64,000 bases of DNA. Origin: Halonatronomonas sp051745085. Its GTDB lineage: Bacteria; Bacillota; Halanaerobiia; Halanaerobiales; Halarsenatibacteraceae. The notes beneath the pieces are model-generated. The model worked only from the letters and a program-made list of their open reading frames with translations, was not told the DNA's origin and searched no databases. The DNA lies in contig JBNJDR010000002.1 in assembly GCA_051745085.1 (NCBI GenBank), positions 36,823-100,822 of the forward strand, given 5' to 3'. A program made the translations under genes and the position numbers. Each line of letters starts with the position of its first letter. The stretch's first letter is position 1. This document shows positions 25,097-34,579 of the stretch, in pieces.

Positions 25097-26428
25097 TTGG
25101 GAATATTAACCTTCAAACAAGGAGTACATCCACCATATAATAAAAATAAGACAGCAAATAAAGAAATTATCAGTGCTAGTAGGCCGGAGGAAGTTATTAT
25201 TCCGATTCAACAGCACATTGGTGCCCCCTTAAGGCCGGTAGTGGAACGAGGTGATCATGTTAAAAGAGGGCAGAAAATTGCAGATACTGATGCATTTGTA
25301 GCTGCTCCAGTTCACGCTTCTGTTTCAGGCAAGGTGAAGGCTATTGAAAAAGTTGGAGATCCAGGTGGTGGCCGGGTCACAGCTATTAGGATTCAATCTG
25401 ATTCAAAAGACGAGACTGAGTTTATGTCTTCTTTAGGCGAAGATATTTCTGCAATTGAAGTAGATGATATTAAAGAAAGAATTCGGGAAGCTGGTATTTC
25501 CGGGATGGGTGGAGCTATGTTTCCTACTCATGTTAAATTAGCAATTCCTGAGGGGAAAGAAATAGAATATTTAATTTTAAATGGGGCAGAATGTGAACCT
25601 TATTTAACCATCGATCACAGGATGATGTTAGAAAGAAGTCAGGATGTAATTTTTGGCTTACGCTTGTTGATGAAAGCAACCGGAGCCAAAAAAGGTTTGA
25701 TTGGAATCGAAGATAATAAAGAAGATGCCATTAGAGTTATGAAAACAGCTGTAGCGGATGAAGAGGATATAGAAGTTAAAGTTACTGAAACTAAATATCC
25801 GCAGGGTGGGGAAAAGCTGTTAATCAAAGCTCTACTTGAAAGAGAAGTACCAGTTGGAGGGTTACCGCTGGATGTAGGGGTAGTTGTTAATAATATTTCT
25901 ACAGCAGCCGCTGTAGCTGATGCAGTAATATTAGGTAAGCCTTTGATAGATCGTCCTTTGACGATTACAGGTTCCGGTATTTTGACTGCTGAGAATATGA
26001 CTGTAAGAATTGGTACTTCAGTAGAAGCAGTCATCGAAGAAGTTGGAGGCTTTAGCGGTGAACCTGGCAAGGTTATATTAGGTGGCCCTATGATGGGTAA
26101 AGCCCAACCAACGCTGGATGTTCCCATCGTGAAAGGAACTTCGGGCATCTTAGTCCTGCAGAAAAGCGATGTTGAAAAATATGCCCCTGTACCATGTATA
26201 AACTGTGCTCGCTGTGTCGATGTATGTCCTACCCGATTAGTACCAACAACCCTGGCTAAACTGGCTGATTTAGAGATGCTGGATCGGCTGGAAGAGATGC
26301 AGGTTATGAACTGTATAGAGTGCGGTTCATGTAGTTATATTTGCCCGGCACGTCGGCCTCTCGTCCATAATATCAGGGTGGGTAAAGCGGCTGTGTCGGC
26401 CAGAAAAAAGTCTGAACAAGGAGGTTAA
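25097..26428 (+). CDS. rnfC: Rnf complex subunit C
   Basis: The 443-residue peripheral subunit of the ion-translocating ferredoxin:NAD+ oxidoreductase, thought to bind NADH. It has the glycine-rich N-terminal part (FKQGVHPPYNKNKT), GISGMGGAMFPTHVKL, ILNGAECEPYLTIDHRMML, and two 4Fe-4S motifs near the C-terminus (CINCARCVDVCP and CIECGSCSYICP). The start is TTG at 25097 after AGAGGTGAT. First gene of rnfCDGEAB. Confidence 0.97.
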   Translation: MGILTFKQGVHPPYNKNKTANKEIISASRPEEVIIPIQQHIGAPLRPVVERGDHVKRGQKIADTDAFVAAPVHASVSGKVKAIEKVGDPGGGRVTAIRIQSDSKDETEFMSSLGEDISAIEVDDIKERIREAGISGMGGAMFPTHVKLAIPEGKEIEYLILNGAECEPYLTIDHRMMLERSQDVIFGLRLLMKATGAKKGLIGIEDNKEDAIRVMKTAVADEEDIEVKVTETKYPQGGEKLLIKALLEREVPVGGLPLDVGVVVNNISTAAAVADAVILGKPLIDRPLTITGSGILTAENMTVRIGTSVEAVIEEVGGFSGEPGKVILGGPMMGKAQPTLDVPIVKGTSGILVLQKSDVEKYAPVPCINCARCVDVCPTRLVPTTLAKLADLEMLDRLEEMQVMNCIECGSCSYICPARRPLVHNIRVGKAAVSARKKSEQGG

Positions 26429-26431
26429 TTA

Positions 26432-27343
26432 ATGCAAAGTCAGGAATTTATTGTATCTTCTACACCACATGTAAGAGATAAAACATCTGTTGCAGAGATT
26501 ATGTGGACGGTAGTCATGGCACTGCTGCCTGCATTATTAGCTGCTACATATATTTTTGGGTTGAGAGCACTTGCCGTAGCAGGTGTTAGTATAATAACTT
26601 GTTCTATAACAGAATATTTTTTTCAAAGATTTAGAAATAAACCGGTTACTTTAGCAGATGGCAGCTGCGTTTTAACAGGACTTTTACTTGCGATGACGCT
26701 TCCTCCCTCTGTGCCTTTATGGGTTGTTGCTGTAGGTGCTGTAGTAGCAATAGGTCTAGGAAAGCAGGTATTTGGTGGCCTTGGGCATAATCCTTTTAAT
26801 CCGGCTCTGGTAGGGAGAGCTTTTATTACAGCTTCTTACCCGGTTTTAATGACAACCTGGACGTTGGACGGCCAGACTCAAGCGACGCCTCTCAATTTAA
26901 TGAAGATGGAAGGGACCACTACAAGCTATTGGCAGCTTTTTACTGGCAATATCGCTGGTTCTTTAGGGGAAACATCAGCATTATTTCTTTTGATTGGAGC
27001 GGCTTACTTAATTTATAAAGGTTATATAAATTGGAGAATACCTGCCAGTATGATTTCCACTGTTTTTCTTTTAACCTGGGTATTCGGCCAGGATCCGGTT
27101 TTTCATCTTTTGGCTGGTAGTTTAATTTTAGGGGCGTTTTATATGGCTACTGATATGGTTACCAGTCCGATTACCAAGACCGGCCGGTGGATATTTGGAG
27201 TAGGTACTGGTTTGATCCTTGTAATAATCCGGCTTTGGGGTGGTTATCCTGAAGGAGTTATGTATTCAATTCTCTTGATGAATATGACTGTGCCGCTTAT
27301 TAACAAATATACTCGTCCTCGCAGTCTGGGAGAGGTGAAATAA
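26432..27343 (+). CDS. rnfD: Rnf complex subunit D
   Basis: A 303-residue integral membrane subunit with about nine hydrophobic helices. GLGHNPFNPALVGRAF and ATDMVTSPITKTGRWIFG are family signatures, and the Thr in QATPLNLMK is the expected site for covalent FMN. It lies three bases after rnfC and its stop directly abuts rnfG. Confidence 0.97.
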   Translation: MQSQEFIVSSTPHVRDKTSVAEIMWTVVMALLPALLAATYIFGLRALAVAGVSIITCSITEYFFQRFRNKPVTLADGSCVLTGLLLAMTLPPSVPLWVVAVGAVVAIGLGKQVFGGLGHNPFNPALVGRAFITASYPVLMTTWTLDGQTQATPLNLMKMEGTTTSYWQLFTGNIAGSLGETSALFLLIGAAYLIYKGYINWRIPASMISTVFLLTWVFGQDPVFHLLAGSLILGAFYMATDMVTSPITKTGRWIFGVGTGLILVIIRLWGGYPEGVMYSILLMNMTVPLINKYTRPRSLGEVK

Positions 27344-27910
27344 ATGGCTACTGAAGATAATAATATGATCAGGTTGGTTTTAACTTTAACGGTTATAGGT
27401 ATGGTTTCAGCTTTTCTTTTGGCGGTTGTTTTTCAGTGGACCAATCCTTATATCCAGGAGATTCAAGCTCAGGCTCGAGAAGATGCGATTTTTGAGGTTT
27501 TAGAAGGCGCTGTGGAATATGAAGAGGTAACTCAAGACGGCCATACTTTTTTTGAAGGGTACGATGAAAATGGAAACCTGGTTGGCATCGCCTATATTGC
27601 TGTAGGTTCAGGTTATCAGGGAGAAATAGAGGTTATGGTAGGAGCTGATCCTACCACGGAAGAAATACTTTATATTTCGATCTTAGATCATGAAGAAACC
27701 CCCGGGTTAGGCGCCAGGATTACTGAGGATCAATATCGCAATAATTTTGTTGATAAACCTTTCGGGGAGTATGAACTGGTCAGTAGAGAAGTCGAAGACC
27801 CTTATGAGGTAGAAACGATAGCTGGAGCCACAATTTCCGCTAGATCTGTCAAAAACATTGTTTCTGAAGCTAGCAGAACTATCTCTGAAGCTTATGGGGG
27901 TGAGAATTAA
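27344..27910 (+). CDS. rnfG: Rnf complex subunit G (covalent flavoprotein)
   Basis: A 188-residue subunit with one N-terminal membrane anchor and an extracytoplasmic FMN-binding domain. The FMN attachment Thr lies in AGATISARSV; HEETPGLGARITEDQYRNNF is conserved. Start directly follows the rnfD stop. Confidence 0.96.
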   Translation: MATEDNNMIRLVLTLTVIGMVSAFLLAVVFQWTNPYIQEIQAQAREDAIFEVLEGAVEYEEVTQDGHTFFEGYDENGNLVGIAYIAVGSGYQGEIEVMVGADPTTEEILYISILDHEETPGLGARITEDQYRNNFVDKPFGEYELVSREVEDPYEVETIAGATISARSVKNIVSEASRTISEAYGGEN

Positions 27911-27912
27911 TA

Positions 27913-28518
27913 ATGAATTTATTTAAAGTTTTTGTTAACGGTCTCTGGAAGGAAAATCCGATTATTAGATTGGTTATTGGTTTATGTCCTACCCTCGCCG
28001 TTACCAATACTGTGGAGAACGGTTTAGCGATGGGATTGGCTACATCTTTTGTATTGATTTCGTCTGAGATCGTAATATCTTTAATTAAAAAGTGGATTCC
28101 GAATAATGTTAGAATTCCAAGTTTCATCCTAATAATTGCTACATTTGTAACTTTTACAGATTACTATTTAGCAGCTTTTTTTCCTGAAATCTCCGAGTCA
28201 TTAAGTTTATTTATTCCTTTAATTGTGGTAAACTGCTTGATTTTAGGTCGGCAGGAAGCATTTGCTTCAAAAAATCCTACTCATCGGGCTATAATAGATG
28301 GAGTAGGTATGGGAATCGGTTTTACCTGGGTTCTGGTCCTACTTAGTACTATCAGAGAAATTCTGGGCATGGGTTCTTTCTTTGGAATAGATTTACTTGG
28401 GGCAGCCTATGAGCCGATGATTATTATGATTCTCCCCGGCGGAGCATTTTTAAGCCTGGGTGTGCTGGTAGGTATCATGAATATGATCAGCAGAAAGGTG
28501 GAGTCTAAAAATGGATAG
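27913..28518 (+). CDS. rnfE: Rnf complex subunit E
   Basis: A 201-residue six-helix membrane subunit. Signatures include NPIIRLVIGLCPTLAVTN, NCLILGRQEAFA and the glycine-rich GVGMGIGFTWVL. It is homologous to RnfA, the other inverted-topology membrane subunit, which overlaps its end by eight bases. Confidence 0.97.
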   Translation: MNLFKVFVNGLWKENPIIRLVIGLCPTLAVTNTVENGLAMGLATSFVLISSEIVISLIKKWIPNNVRIPSFILIIATFVTFTDYYLAAFFPEISESLSLFIPLIVVNCLILGRQEAFASKNPTHRAIIDGVGMGIGFTWVLVLLSTIREILGMGSFFGIDLLGAAYEPMIIMILPGGAFLSLGVLVGIMNMISRKVESKNG

Positions 28519-29101
28519 TTTTCAATATATTCTGCTCCTATTTATAAGTACAGTTTTGATCAATAACTTTGTTTTAATAAGATTTTTAGGGATCTGCCCT
28601 TTCCTGGGAGTTTCTAGATATGTAGATACTGCTTTCAGTATGGGCCTTGCTACTACATTTGTAATGACCTTAACTGCTTTTGCCACATATTTTATTAATA
28701 GCTACATACTTGAAGCTTTAAATCTACCGTTTTTAAGATATGTATCTTTTATTATAGTAATAGCTTCTCTGGTACAATTTGTGGAGATGTTTATCAAAAA
28801 AGCCAGTCCGGTTCTTTACAAAGCGCTCGGGATATATCTGCCTTTAATCACCACTAATTGTGCAATCATGGGGATGGCGTTGTTGATTCCTCTAAATGAT
28901 TTTAACTTTATTGAAAGTATAATATTTGGATTCGGGGCTGGAGTTGGTTTTACCCTGGCCATTGTTTTGATTGCCGGGTTGAGAGAAGAACTGGAATTTT
29001 CTGATGTCCCTGAGGTTTTAAGAGGTGTTCCGATCACCTTGCTTTTAGCCGGAATAATGGCTATGGCTTTCATGGGCTTTTCCGGATTAATAAGTATATA
29101 A
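28511..29101 (+). CDS. rnfA: Rnf complex subunit A
   Basis: A 196-residue six-helix subunit, with NNFVLIRFLGICPFLGVSR and TTNCAIMGMALL marking RnfA; the cysteines in these half-helices are the membrane iron-sulfur ligands in characterised Rnf and Nqr complexes. It pairs with RnfE in the membrane core. Confidence 0.97.
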   Translation: MDSFQYILLLFISTVLINNFVLIRFLGICPFLGVSRYVDTAFSMGLATTFVMTLTAFATYFINSYILEALNLPFLRYVSFIIVIASLVQFVEMFIKKASPVLYKALGIYLPLITTNCAIMGMALLIPLNDFNFIESIIFGFGAGVGFTLAIVLIAGLREELEFSDVPEVLRGVPITLLLAGIMAMAFMGFSGLISI

Positions 29102-29121
29102 TTTAATGGAGGTGCAATTAG

Positions 29122-30108
29122 ATGCAATCTACTTTTCTCTACTCCGTTCTTAGTATGGGCGGGATAGGGGCCTTGTTAGCACTGGGATTAGGATTTGCTT
29201 CCCAGGCTTTTCGTGTAGAGCGTGACCCTAAAATAGATGAAATAAATGAAGAACTACCTGGGGCCAATTGTGGCGCTTGTGGTTATGCTGGTTGTGAAGC
29301 TTTTGCGGAAGCTGTGGCCAACGGTGAAGCTCCGATAACTGGCTGTCCGGTTGGTGGTGAAGGGGTAGCAGAAGCTTTAGCAGAAATTATGGGTACCGAA
29401 GCAGAACAGGAAGAAGAGGAAGTAGCCGTGGTACTTTGTAAAGGTGGAACTAAAGAAACGGTAAAATCTGCTCAATATGAGGGGATCGAAACCTGTGTTG
29501 CCGCTAGTACTGTGGGACTCTCCGAAAAAAAATGTAGTTATGGTTGTTTAGGTTTTGGTGATTGCGAAGTAGTTTGTCCGTTCGATGCCATCACCATGAA
29601 TGAAAACAATTTGCCTGTAGTTGATCCAGAAAAATGTACAGCCTGTAATAAATGTGTAGAGAAGTGTCCTCATGATTTGTTTGTATTGGCACCGATGTCA
29701 GGCCAAAACCATATTCGCTGTTCTTCTCACGATAGTGGGAAATTTGTTCGGAAAATATGTGAAGTGGGCTGTATAGCCTGTCAGCAGTGTGTAAAAGTTT
29801 GTCCTGTAGATGCGATAGAAATGCAGGATAACCTGGCAGTTCTGGATTATGAAAAGTGTATAAACTGCGGACTTTGTGCTGAAAAATGTCCTACCAATAC
29901 GATTGATTTTTATGGGAAAAAGATAACCCATATTGAAATCACAGATGATTGCGTGGGCTGTACTCGCTGTGCTCCAGCCTGTCCGGTTGATGCGATTAGC
30001 GGTGAATTAAAAGAAAAACATGTAATAGATCAAGAAAAGTGTATTCAATGTGGTATTTGTTATGATGTTTGTAAAGTAGAGGGCGCAATAGAAAAAGAAG
30101 AAGAATAA
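29122..30108 (+). CDS. rnfB: Rnf complex subunit B, polyferredoxin
   Basis: A 328-residue electron-entry subunit. An N-terminal membrane helix (FLYSVLSMGGIGALLALGLGF) is followed by the four-cysteine motif GANCGACGYAGCEAF...GCP and then six further cysteine groups: CSYGCLGFGDCEVVCP, CTACNKCVEKCP, CIACQQCVKVCP, CINCGLCAEKCP, CVGCTRCAPACP and CIQCGICYDVCK. That is more clusters than the two-ferredoxin-motif form of many proteobacterial RnfB proteins, and it matches the long form of anaerobic Firmicutes. It accepts electrons from reduced ferredoxin, which AOR enzymes upstream could supply. Confidence 0.96.
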   Translation: MQSTFLYSVLSMGGIGALLALGLGFASQAFRVERDPKIDEINEELPGANCGACGYAGCEAFAEAVANGEAPITGCPVGGEGVAEALAEIMGTEAEQEEEEVAVVLCKGGTKETVKSAQYEGIETCVAASTVGLSEKKCSYGCLGFGDCEVVCPFDAITMNENNLPVVDPEKCTACNKCVEKCPHDLFVLAPMSGQNHIRCSSHDSGKFVRKICEVGCIACQQCVKVCPVDAIEMQDNLAVLDYEKCINCGLCAEKCPTNTIDFYGKKITHIEITDDCVGCTRCAPACPVDAISGELKEKHVIDQEKCIQCGICYDVCKVEGAIEKEEE

Positions 30109-30120
30109 AGTGATGAGACG

Positions 30121-30146
30121 AGAGGGCACTTAAGTGCCCTCTCTTT
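30121..30146 (+). terminator. Terminator of the rnf operon
   Basis: A perfect inverted repeat, AGAGGGCACTTAAGTGCCCTCT (11-bp arms folding as a 9-bp stem with a small loop), followed by a short CTTT tail, 12 bases after the rnfB stop. Confidence 0.78.
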
Positions 30147-30169
30147 GATAAAGCCCCCTATTTTACTTA

Positions 30170-30198
30170 TGGACATTAAAGGTAATAAATGTTACAAT
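30170..30198 (+). promoter_or_regulatory. Promoter for the Gx transporter-maf operon
   Basis: TGGACA (30170-30175), 17-base spacer, TACAAT (30193-30198), 48 bases ahead of the next gene and just after the rnf terminator. Confidence 0.68.
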
Positions 30199-30246
30199 TA
30201 GAAGTGTTAACCTGGATTAAAGTGAATTTAGGAGTGATAGAGAGCA

Positions 30247-30774
30247 ATGAGAAGTAATAAAGCAAGAATGGTAGTTACTATTGGCCTATTAATTTCGGTA
30301 GGCCTTGTCCTGCATATCGTAGAAAGTTTACTTCCTCTAGGATATTTTGTCCCAGGCGCAAAAATAGGTTTGGCCAATATTGCCAGTTTATTGGGATTAA
30401 TAATTTTTGGTTTTAAAACCGGGTTTTTAATTCTTGCGGTAAGGATTATGCTCGGCTCTCTTTTTGCCGGTACATTTTTGTCTTTTAATTTCTTTATGAG
30501 TTTAAGTGGAGGTTTGTTGGGATTTATATTTATGAGCATATTATATTTGTTTTTTAATAATTATTTTAGTTTGATCGGGGTTAGTATCGCAGGAGCTGTT
30601 TTTCATAATATAGGACAAATAATTGCAGCTTCTTATATAATCAGTAATTTTGGCTTGATATATTATTTGCCTTATTTGACTTTGTTGGCTCTTCCTGCCG
30701 GGATAGGTATTGGGTTAGTGGTTCAATTTACTTATAAGCATTTGCCTAAAGATAGGATGGTTGTTCAAACATGA
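30247..30774 (+). CDS. Gx transporter-family membrane protein (heptaprenyl diphosphate synthase component I-like)
   Basis: A 175-residue protein of five or six transmembrane helices. GAKIGLANIASLLGLIIFG, RIMLGSLFAGTFLSFNFFMSLSGG and GAVFHNIGQI match the family annotated as heptaprenyl diphosphate synthase component I, now seen as an ECF S-component-like transporter. Members are often found next to Rnf genes or FMN-binding proteins, as here. Substrate unknown. Its stop overlaps maf. Confidence 0.88.
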   Translation: MRSNKARMVVTIGLLISVGLVLHIVESLLPLGYFVPGAKIGLANIASLLGLIIFGFKTGFLILAVRIMLGSLFAGTFLSFNFFMSLSGGLLGFIFMSILYLFFNNYFSLIGVSIAGAVFHNIGQIIAASYIISNFGLIYYLPYLTLLALPAGIGIGLVVQFTYKHLPKDRMVVQT

Positions 30775-31361
30775 AGTCAGGACAAAGAATCATTTTAGCT
30801 TCTGCTTCTCCTCGACGAAGAGATTTATTGCATAAAATTGGGCTAGAATTTGAGATTATGCCTGCTGAAATAAATGAAGCAGATATTAAGGAAGCTGATC
30901 CGGAAATTCTCGTGCAAAAATTAGCAGAACTAAAAGCTAAAAATGTAGGTGCAGAGTATGAATCAGCATTAATTATCGCTGCAGATACAGTAGTGGCTAT
31001 AGAAGAAATGATATTGGGTAAGCCAACTAAGCGTTCTGATGCGGAGAAGATGCTAGCTATATTATCTGGGCGGAAGCATAAAGTTTATACAGGCCTAGCA
31101 ATATATCAAAAAAATATAAGTACAACTAAATTTGAAGTCGCTGTAGATGTTTCTACGGTTTGGATGCGTCCTTTTGATTCAACAGAAAGAAAAGCTTATT
31201 TAGATACAGGAGAGCCTTTTGATAAAGCAGGTTCTTATGCTATCCAGGGTTATGGAGGTCTTTTGGTTGAAAAAATATCAGGTTCATATTTTACCATCAT
31301 GGGTCTGCCCCTACATAAGCTAGCTGAATTACTGCCGCAATATGGCATTAATTTATATTAG
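30771..31361 (+). CDS. maf: Maf-family nucleotide pyrophosphatase
   Basis: A 196-residue nucleoside triphosphate pyrophosphatase that removes modified or non-canonical nucleotides and can arrest septation in Bacillus. It has ILASASPRRRDLL at the start, IIAADTVVAIEEMILGKP, SGRKHKVYTGLAI and FDKAGSYAIQGYGG. It overlaps the upstream gene by four bases and precedes radC and the shape genes, a common Clostridia order. Confidence 0.96.
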   Translation: MKSGQRIILASASPRRRDLLHKIGLEFEIMPAEINEADIKEADPEILVQKLAELKAKNVGAEYESALIIAADTVVAIEEMILGKPTKRSDAEKMLAILSGRKHKVYTGLAIYQKNISTTKFEVAVDVSTVWMRPFDSTERKAYLDTGEPFDKAGSYAIQGYGGLLVEKISGSYFTIMGLPLHKLAELLPQYGINLY

Positions 31362-31426
31362 TTTAAATTTTTAATAAAATAAAAGAGGCATAGATGAGGA
31401 TCGACCATAATTATTAGGAGTTAATT

Positions 31427-32140
31427 ATGAACACTAACGAGCAAAAGAATTATACCATTAAAGAAATGCCGATTGAGGAAAGGCCGCGGGAAAAGCTGAT
31501 TTCTTATGGGGAATCTCGTTTATCCAATTCTGAATTAATAGCAATATTATTGGGCAGTGGTATAAAGGGAAGAACAGCTCTTGAATTGGCAGCTGATTTA
31601 CTCTATAAAACTGGAGGACTAAATCATCTGTCTGATCAGAGTATAAACGAATTAAGTCTGGTTAAAGGGATAGGAACAAGTAGAGCTGCTCGGCTGATCG
31701 CAGCTTTTGAGATCGGTCGGAGGGTTGTAGACTTTACTCCTGGCGATAAGGTATTGTTTAAATCACCGGTACAGGTTGCTGATTATTTACGACCTAGATT
31801 GAGCAGCTTAAAGCAGGAAGTTTTTTTGGCGGTGATGTTGGACATCAAAAGTCAGGTTATTAAGATAGAAGAGATATCAAGAGGTGGTTTGAGCAGATCC
31901 ATCGTTCATCCGCGGGAAGTTTTTAAAGCAGCAGTAAAAGCGAGTGCTGCTGGTATCATAGTTGGACATAATCATCCAAGTGGTAATCCTTCGCCCAGCC
32001 CAGAAGATATTCATATTACTAAAAAGCTGATCGAAGCTGGCGATATAATGGGGATAAAGTTGTTGGATCATATTATAATTGGAGACAATAAGTATCTGAG
32101 TTTGCGAGAAGAAGGATTAATTGAATGGGATAAAACTTGA
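31427..32140 (+). CDS. radC: RadC/YeaS family JAB-domain protein
   Basis: A 237-residue protein with an N-terminal helix-hairpin-helix region (LVKGIGTSRAARLIAAFE) and a C-terminal JAB/MPN metallo domain with EIS, HNHPSGNPSPSPEDIHITKKL and LDHIIIG, the zinc ligand set of the family. Despite the name, a DNA repair role is doubtful. It precedes mreB, as in many Firmicutes. Confidence 0.95.
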   Translation: MNTNEQKNYTIKEMPIEERPREKLISYGESRLSNSELIAILLGSGIKGRTALELAADLLYKTGGLNHLSDQSINELSLVKGIGTSRAARLIAAFEIGRRVVDFTPGDKVLFKSPVQVADYLRPRLSSLKQEVFLAVMLDIKSQVIKIEEISRGGLSRSIVHPREVFKAAVKASAAGIIVGHNHPSGNPSPSPEDIHITKKLIEAGDIMGIKLLDHIIIGDNKYLSLREEGLIEWDKT

Positions 32141-32164
32141 GTTAAATTGAGGAAGGTGGAAAAA

Positions 32165-33205
32165 ATGTTTACAAAATTACTGGGTGCTCCTTTTTCCCGA
32201 GATATGGGGATAGACCTCGGGACAGCTAATACATTAGTCTATGTAAAAGGTAAGGGGATTATTATCAGAGAACCCTCTGTGGTAGCCCTGCGTGATAATA
32301 GTAAAGAAGTTATGGCTGTAGGATCAGAAGCTAAGAGAATGATAGGTAGAACTCCAGGCAATATCGTGGCTGTAAGGCCGATGAAGGATGGGGTAATAGC
32401 TGATTTTGATGTCACTGAAGCCATGCTGCGCTATTTTATAACTAGAGCTCACAAGAGGACCCGCCTGGTTCGACCAAGGATCATCGTGTGTGTTCCCTCA
32501 GGTGTAACGGAAGTGGAAAAGAGAGCTGTGTTGGATGCGGCTCAACAAGCAGGGGCCAGAAAAGCATATTTGATTGAAGAACCTATGGCAGCAGCTATCG
32601 GCTCCAATCTGCCCGTGAATGAGCCTGCAGGAAATATGATAGTTGATATCGGCGGGGGGACAACTGAAGTGGCAGTTATTTCTTTAGGCGGTATTGTTAG
32701 CAGCCGTTCCATAAGAATTGGTGGCGATGAAATGGATGAAGCAATAACTCAATATATAAAACGTCATTATAACATGATGATAGGGGAGCGGACTGCTGAA
32801 GAGATCAAAATAGAAATCGGGTCTGCCAGACCTGAGTATCTCGATATGGAGATGGAAATAAGAGGTAGAGATTTAGTGAGTGGACTACCTAAAAACATTA
32901 CAATAACTTCACAGGAAATATCAAATGCTATTAGTGAACCGGTCCAGAGTATTGTTGAAGCAGTTAAAATGACTTTAGAAAAAACGCCACCAGAACTTTC
33001 TGCAGATGTTATGGATTTCGGGATTATTTTAACAGGTGGAGGCGCGCTTTTAAAAGGTATAGATAAGTTACTCTCTGATGAAACTCAAATTCCAGTTCAT
33101 ATAGCTGATGACCCATTGGATTGTGTAGCTAAGGGAACGGGAATTGCTTTGGAAGAGATAGATTCATTAAAGAGCGTATTAATTTCTCCCCGCAAAATAT
33201 CCTGA
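32165..33205 (+). CDS. mreB: Rod shape-determining protein MreB
   Basis: An actin-like filament protein guiding sidewall synthesis. DMGIDLGTANTLVYVKGKGI, VVDIGGGTTEVAV-type loop (MIVDIGGGTTEVAVISLGG), EPMAAAIGSNLPV and ILTGGGALLKGIDKLL are present. AGGAAGGTGG selects ATG 32165 rather than an in-frame TTG at 32147. It starts the mreBCD-PBP2-minCDE-rodA run. Confidence 0.97.
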   Translation: MFTKLLGAPFSRDMGIDLGTANTLVYVKGKGIIIREPSVVALRDNSKEVMAVGSEAKRMIGRTPGNIVAVRPMKDGVIADFDVTEAMLRYFITRAHKRTRLVRPRIIVCVPSGVTEVEKRAVLDAAQQAGARKAYLIEEPMAAAIGSNLPVNEPAGNMIVDIGGGTTEVAVISLGGIVSSRSIRIGGDEMDEAITQYIKRHYNMMIGERTAEEIKIEIGSARPEYLDMEMEIRGRDLVSGLPKNITITSQEISNAISEPVQSIVEAVKMTLEKTPPELSADVMDFGIILTGGGALLKGIDKLLSDETQIPVHIADDPLDCVAKGTGIALEEIDSLKSVLISPRKIS

Positions 33206-33225
33206 GGAAGGCAGGAATAAATTAG

Positions 33226-34062
33226 ATGGACCTTTTTAGGAATCTCAATATAAAGATCGGTTTATTAATTTTGCTTATTTTAGGGACAGTATTACTTGTG
33301 AATATATTAGAACTTGATTTTTATTTGATCCGGTGGCTGGAAAATGGAATATATAACCTGCTATCCCCCTTTTTTAATGCAATTAATGGTACTACGAATT
33401 ATATTAACGGAGTTTATCAGTCATTTTTTGAGTCGAGAGAATTGTTGGAAGAAAATCAACGCTTAAAACAAAAGCTGGCTAAACAAACCATGATAAATGA
33501 TAGTTATGTAGAAATTATTCAAGAAAATGAACGGTTGAGAAACTTGTATGATTTCGAAGCATTTACTCTGGAAGAACTCAATTTGGTAGGAGCAAGAGCT
33601 ACTGGAGTTAGTCCTTCTAGCTGGGAGCAGAGAATATTGATCAATAAAGGTAGTAATGACTCTTTAAAAGAGAGACAACCAGTGCTTGGTTATAATGGAT
33701 ATTTACTGGGCAGACTCATTAATACTGGAGTTAGTTCTTCCCAGGTTATGCTGGCTAACGACCCTGAGTTTTCGGTCGGCGGCAGAGTTCAGCGCCCCGA
33801 GTCCCGAGCGATTGGAGTTATTAGGGGTCAACCAGGTGAGCGGAATCGGCTGCTTATGGAAAGAATAAGTTGGGATGCGGATATTCAGGTTGGTGATTTA
33901 ATAGTAACAACTGGAGTCTCTAAAGATTATCCTAGAGGGATACCGATCGGCGTAGTAGAAGAAGTATTTCCAGCTAATTTTGGTTTATCGCAATCTGCTT
34001 ATATTGAATATGATTTTGGGAAAAGAACCACAGAAGAATTGCTTATTATTATAGATTATTAG
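33226..34062 (+). CDS. mreC: Rod shape-determining protein MreC
   Basis: A 278-residue protein with one N-terminal transmembrane helix, a coiled-coil (ESRELLEENQRLKQKLAKQ) and the beta-rich periplasmic domain (ATGVSPSSWEQRILINKGS, LIVTTGVSKDYPRGIPIG). It links MreB filaments to the wall synthases. Confidence 0.95.
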   Translation: MDLFRNLNIKIGLLILLILGTVLLVNILELDFYLIRWLENGIYNLLSPFFNAINGTTNYINGVYQSFFESRELLEENQRLKQKLAKQTMINDSYVEIIQENERLRNLYDFEAFTLEELNLVGARATGVSPSSWEQRILINKGSNDSLKERQPVLGYNGYLLGRLINTGVSSSQVMLANDPEFSVGGRVQRPESRAIGVIRGQPGERNRLLMERISWDADIQVGDLIVTTGVSKDYPRGIPIGVVEEVFPANFGLSQSAYIEYDFGKRTTEELLIIIDY

Positions 34063-34072
34063 GGTGAACCGA

Positions 34073-34579
34073 ATGCGAAGACTATTTTATTATTTATTAT
34101 TTCTTTTTGCAGCTTTAATCCTGCAGGCAACGATTTTTTCGCGCCTACCAGCTGCTCCTTATGGACCTAATTTGATTCTTGTTATAGTTTTTGCGGTGGG
34201 GTTTATCTCCGGTAGTCAAACTGGTACATTCATAGGATTTATTGCGGGTTTTATTCAAGATTTATTATTAGGTGGGGGTATAGGTTTTTACACTGTAGCG
34301 AATATGCTATTAGGGGCTAGTTCTAGCCTGTTTAAAGATAAAGTATATCAAGAAAGTTTTCCGATTATTGCTGGTTTAATCTTTGGCTTTACTTTTCTTT
34401 ATGAAAGTTTGATTTTCCTACTATCGGAGCATACTTTTTTGAGAATACCAATTTCTCAGGCTTTATTTGGTAAATTTTTACCTTCAAGTTTATATACTAT
34501 GCTTGTAGGTACTTTACTATATATATTTATTATTTATGTAATCCCTCCTGGAGGCAGTTCAGATGAAAGAGAGAATTAA
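34073..34579 (+). CDS. mreD: Rod shape-determining protein MreD
   Basis: About 168 residues with five hydrophobic helices and the GFIAGFIQDLLLGGGIGFYTVANMLLG segment typical of MreD (residues split here by eye into helix three). AGGGTG at 34061-34066 suits ATG 34073 better than the overlapping GTG at 34064. Its end overlaps the PBP2 gene. Confidence 0.92.
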   Translation: MRRLFYYLLFLFAALILQATIFSRLPAAPYGPNLILVIVFAVGFISGSQTGTFIGFIAGFIQDLLLGGGIGFYTVANMLLGASSSLFKDKVYQESFPIIAGLIFGFTFLYESLIFLLSEHTFLRIPISQALFGKFLPSSLYTMLVGTLLYIFIIYVIPPGGSSDEREN

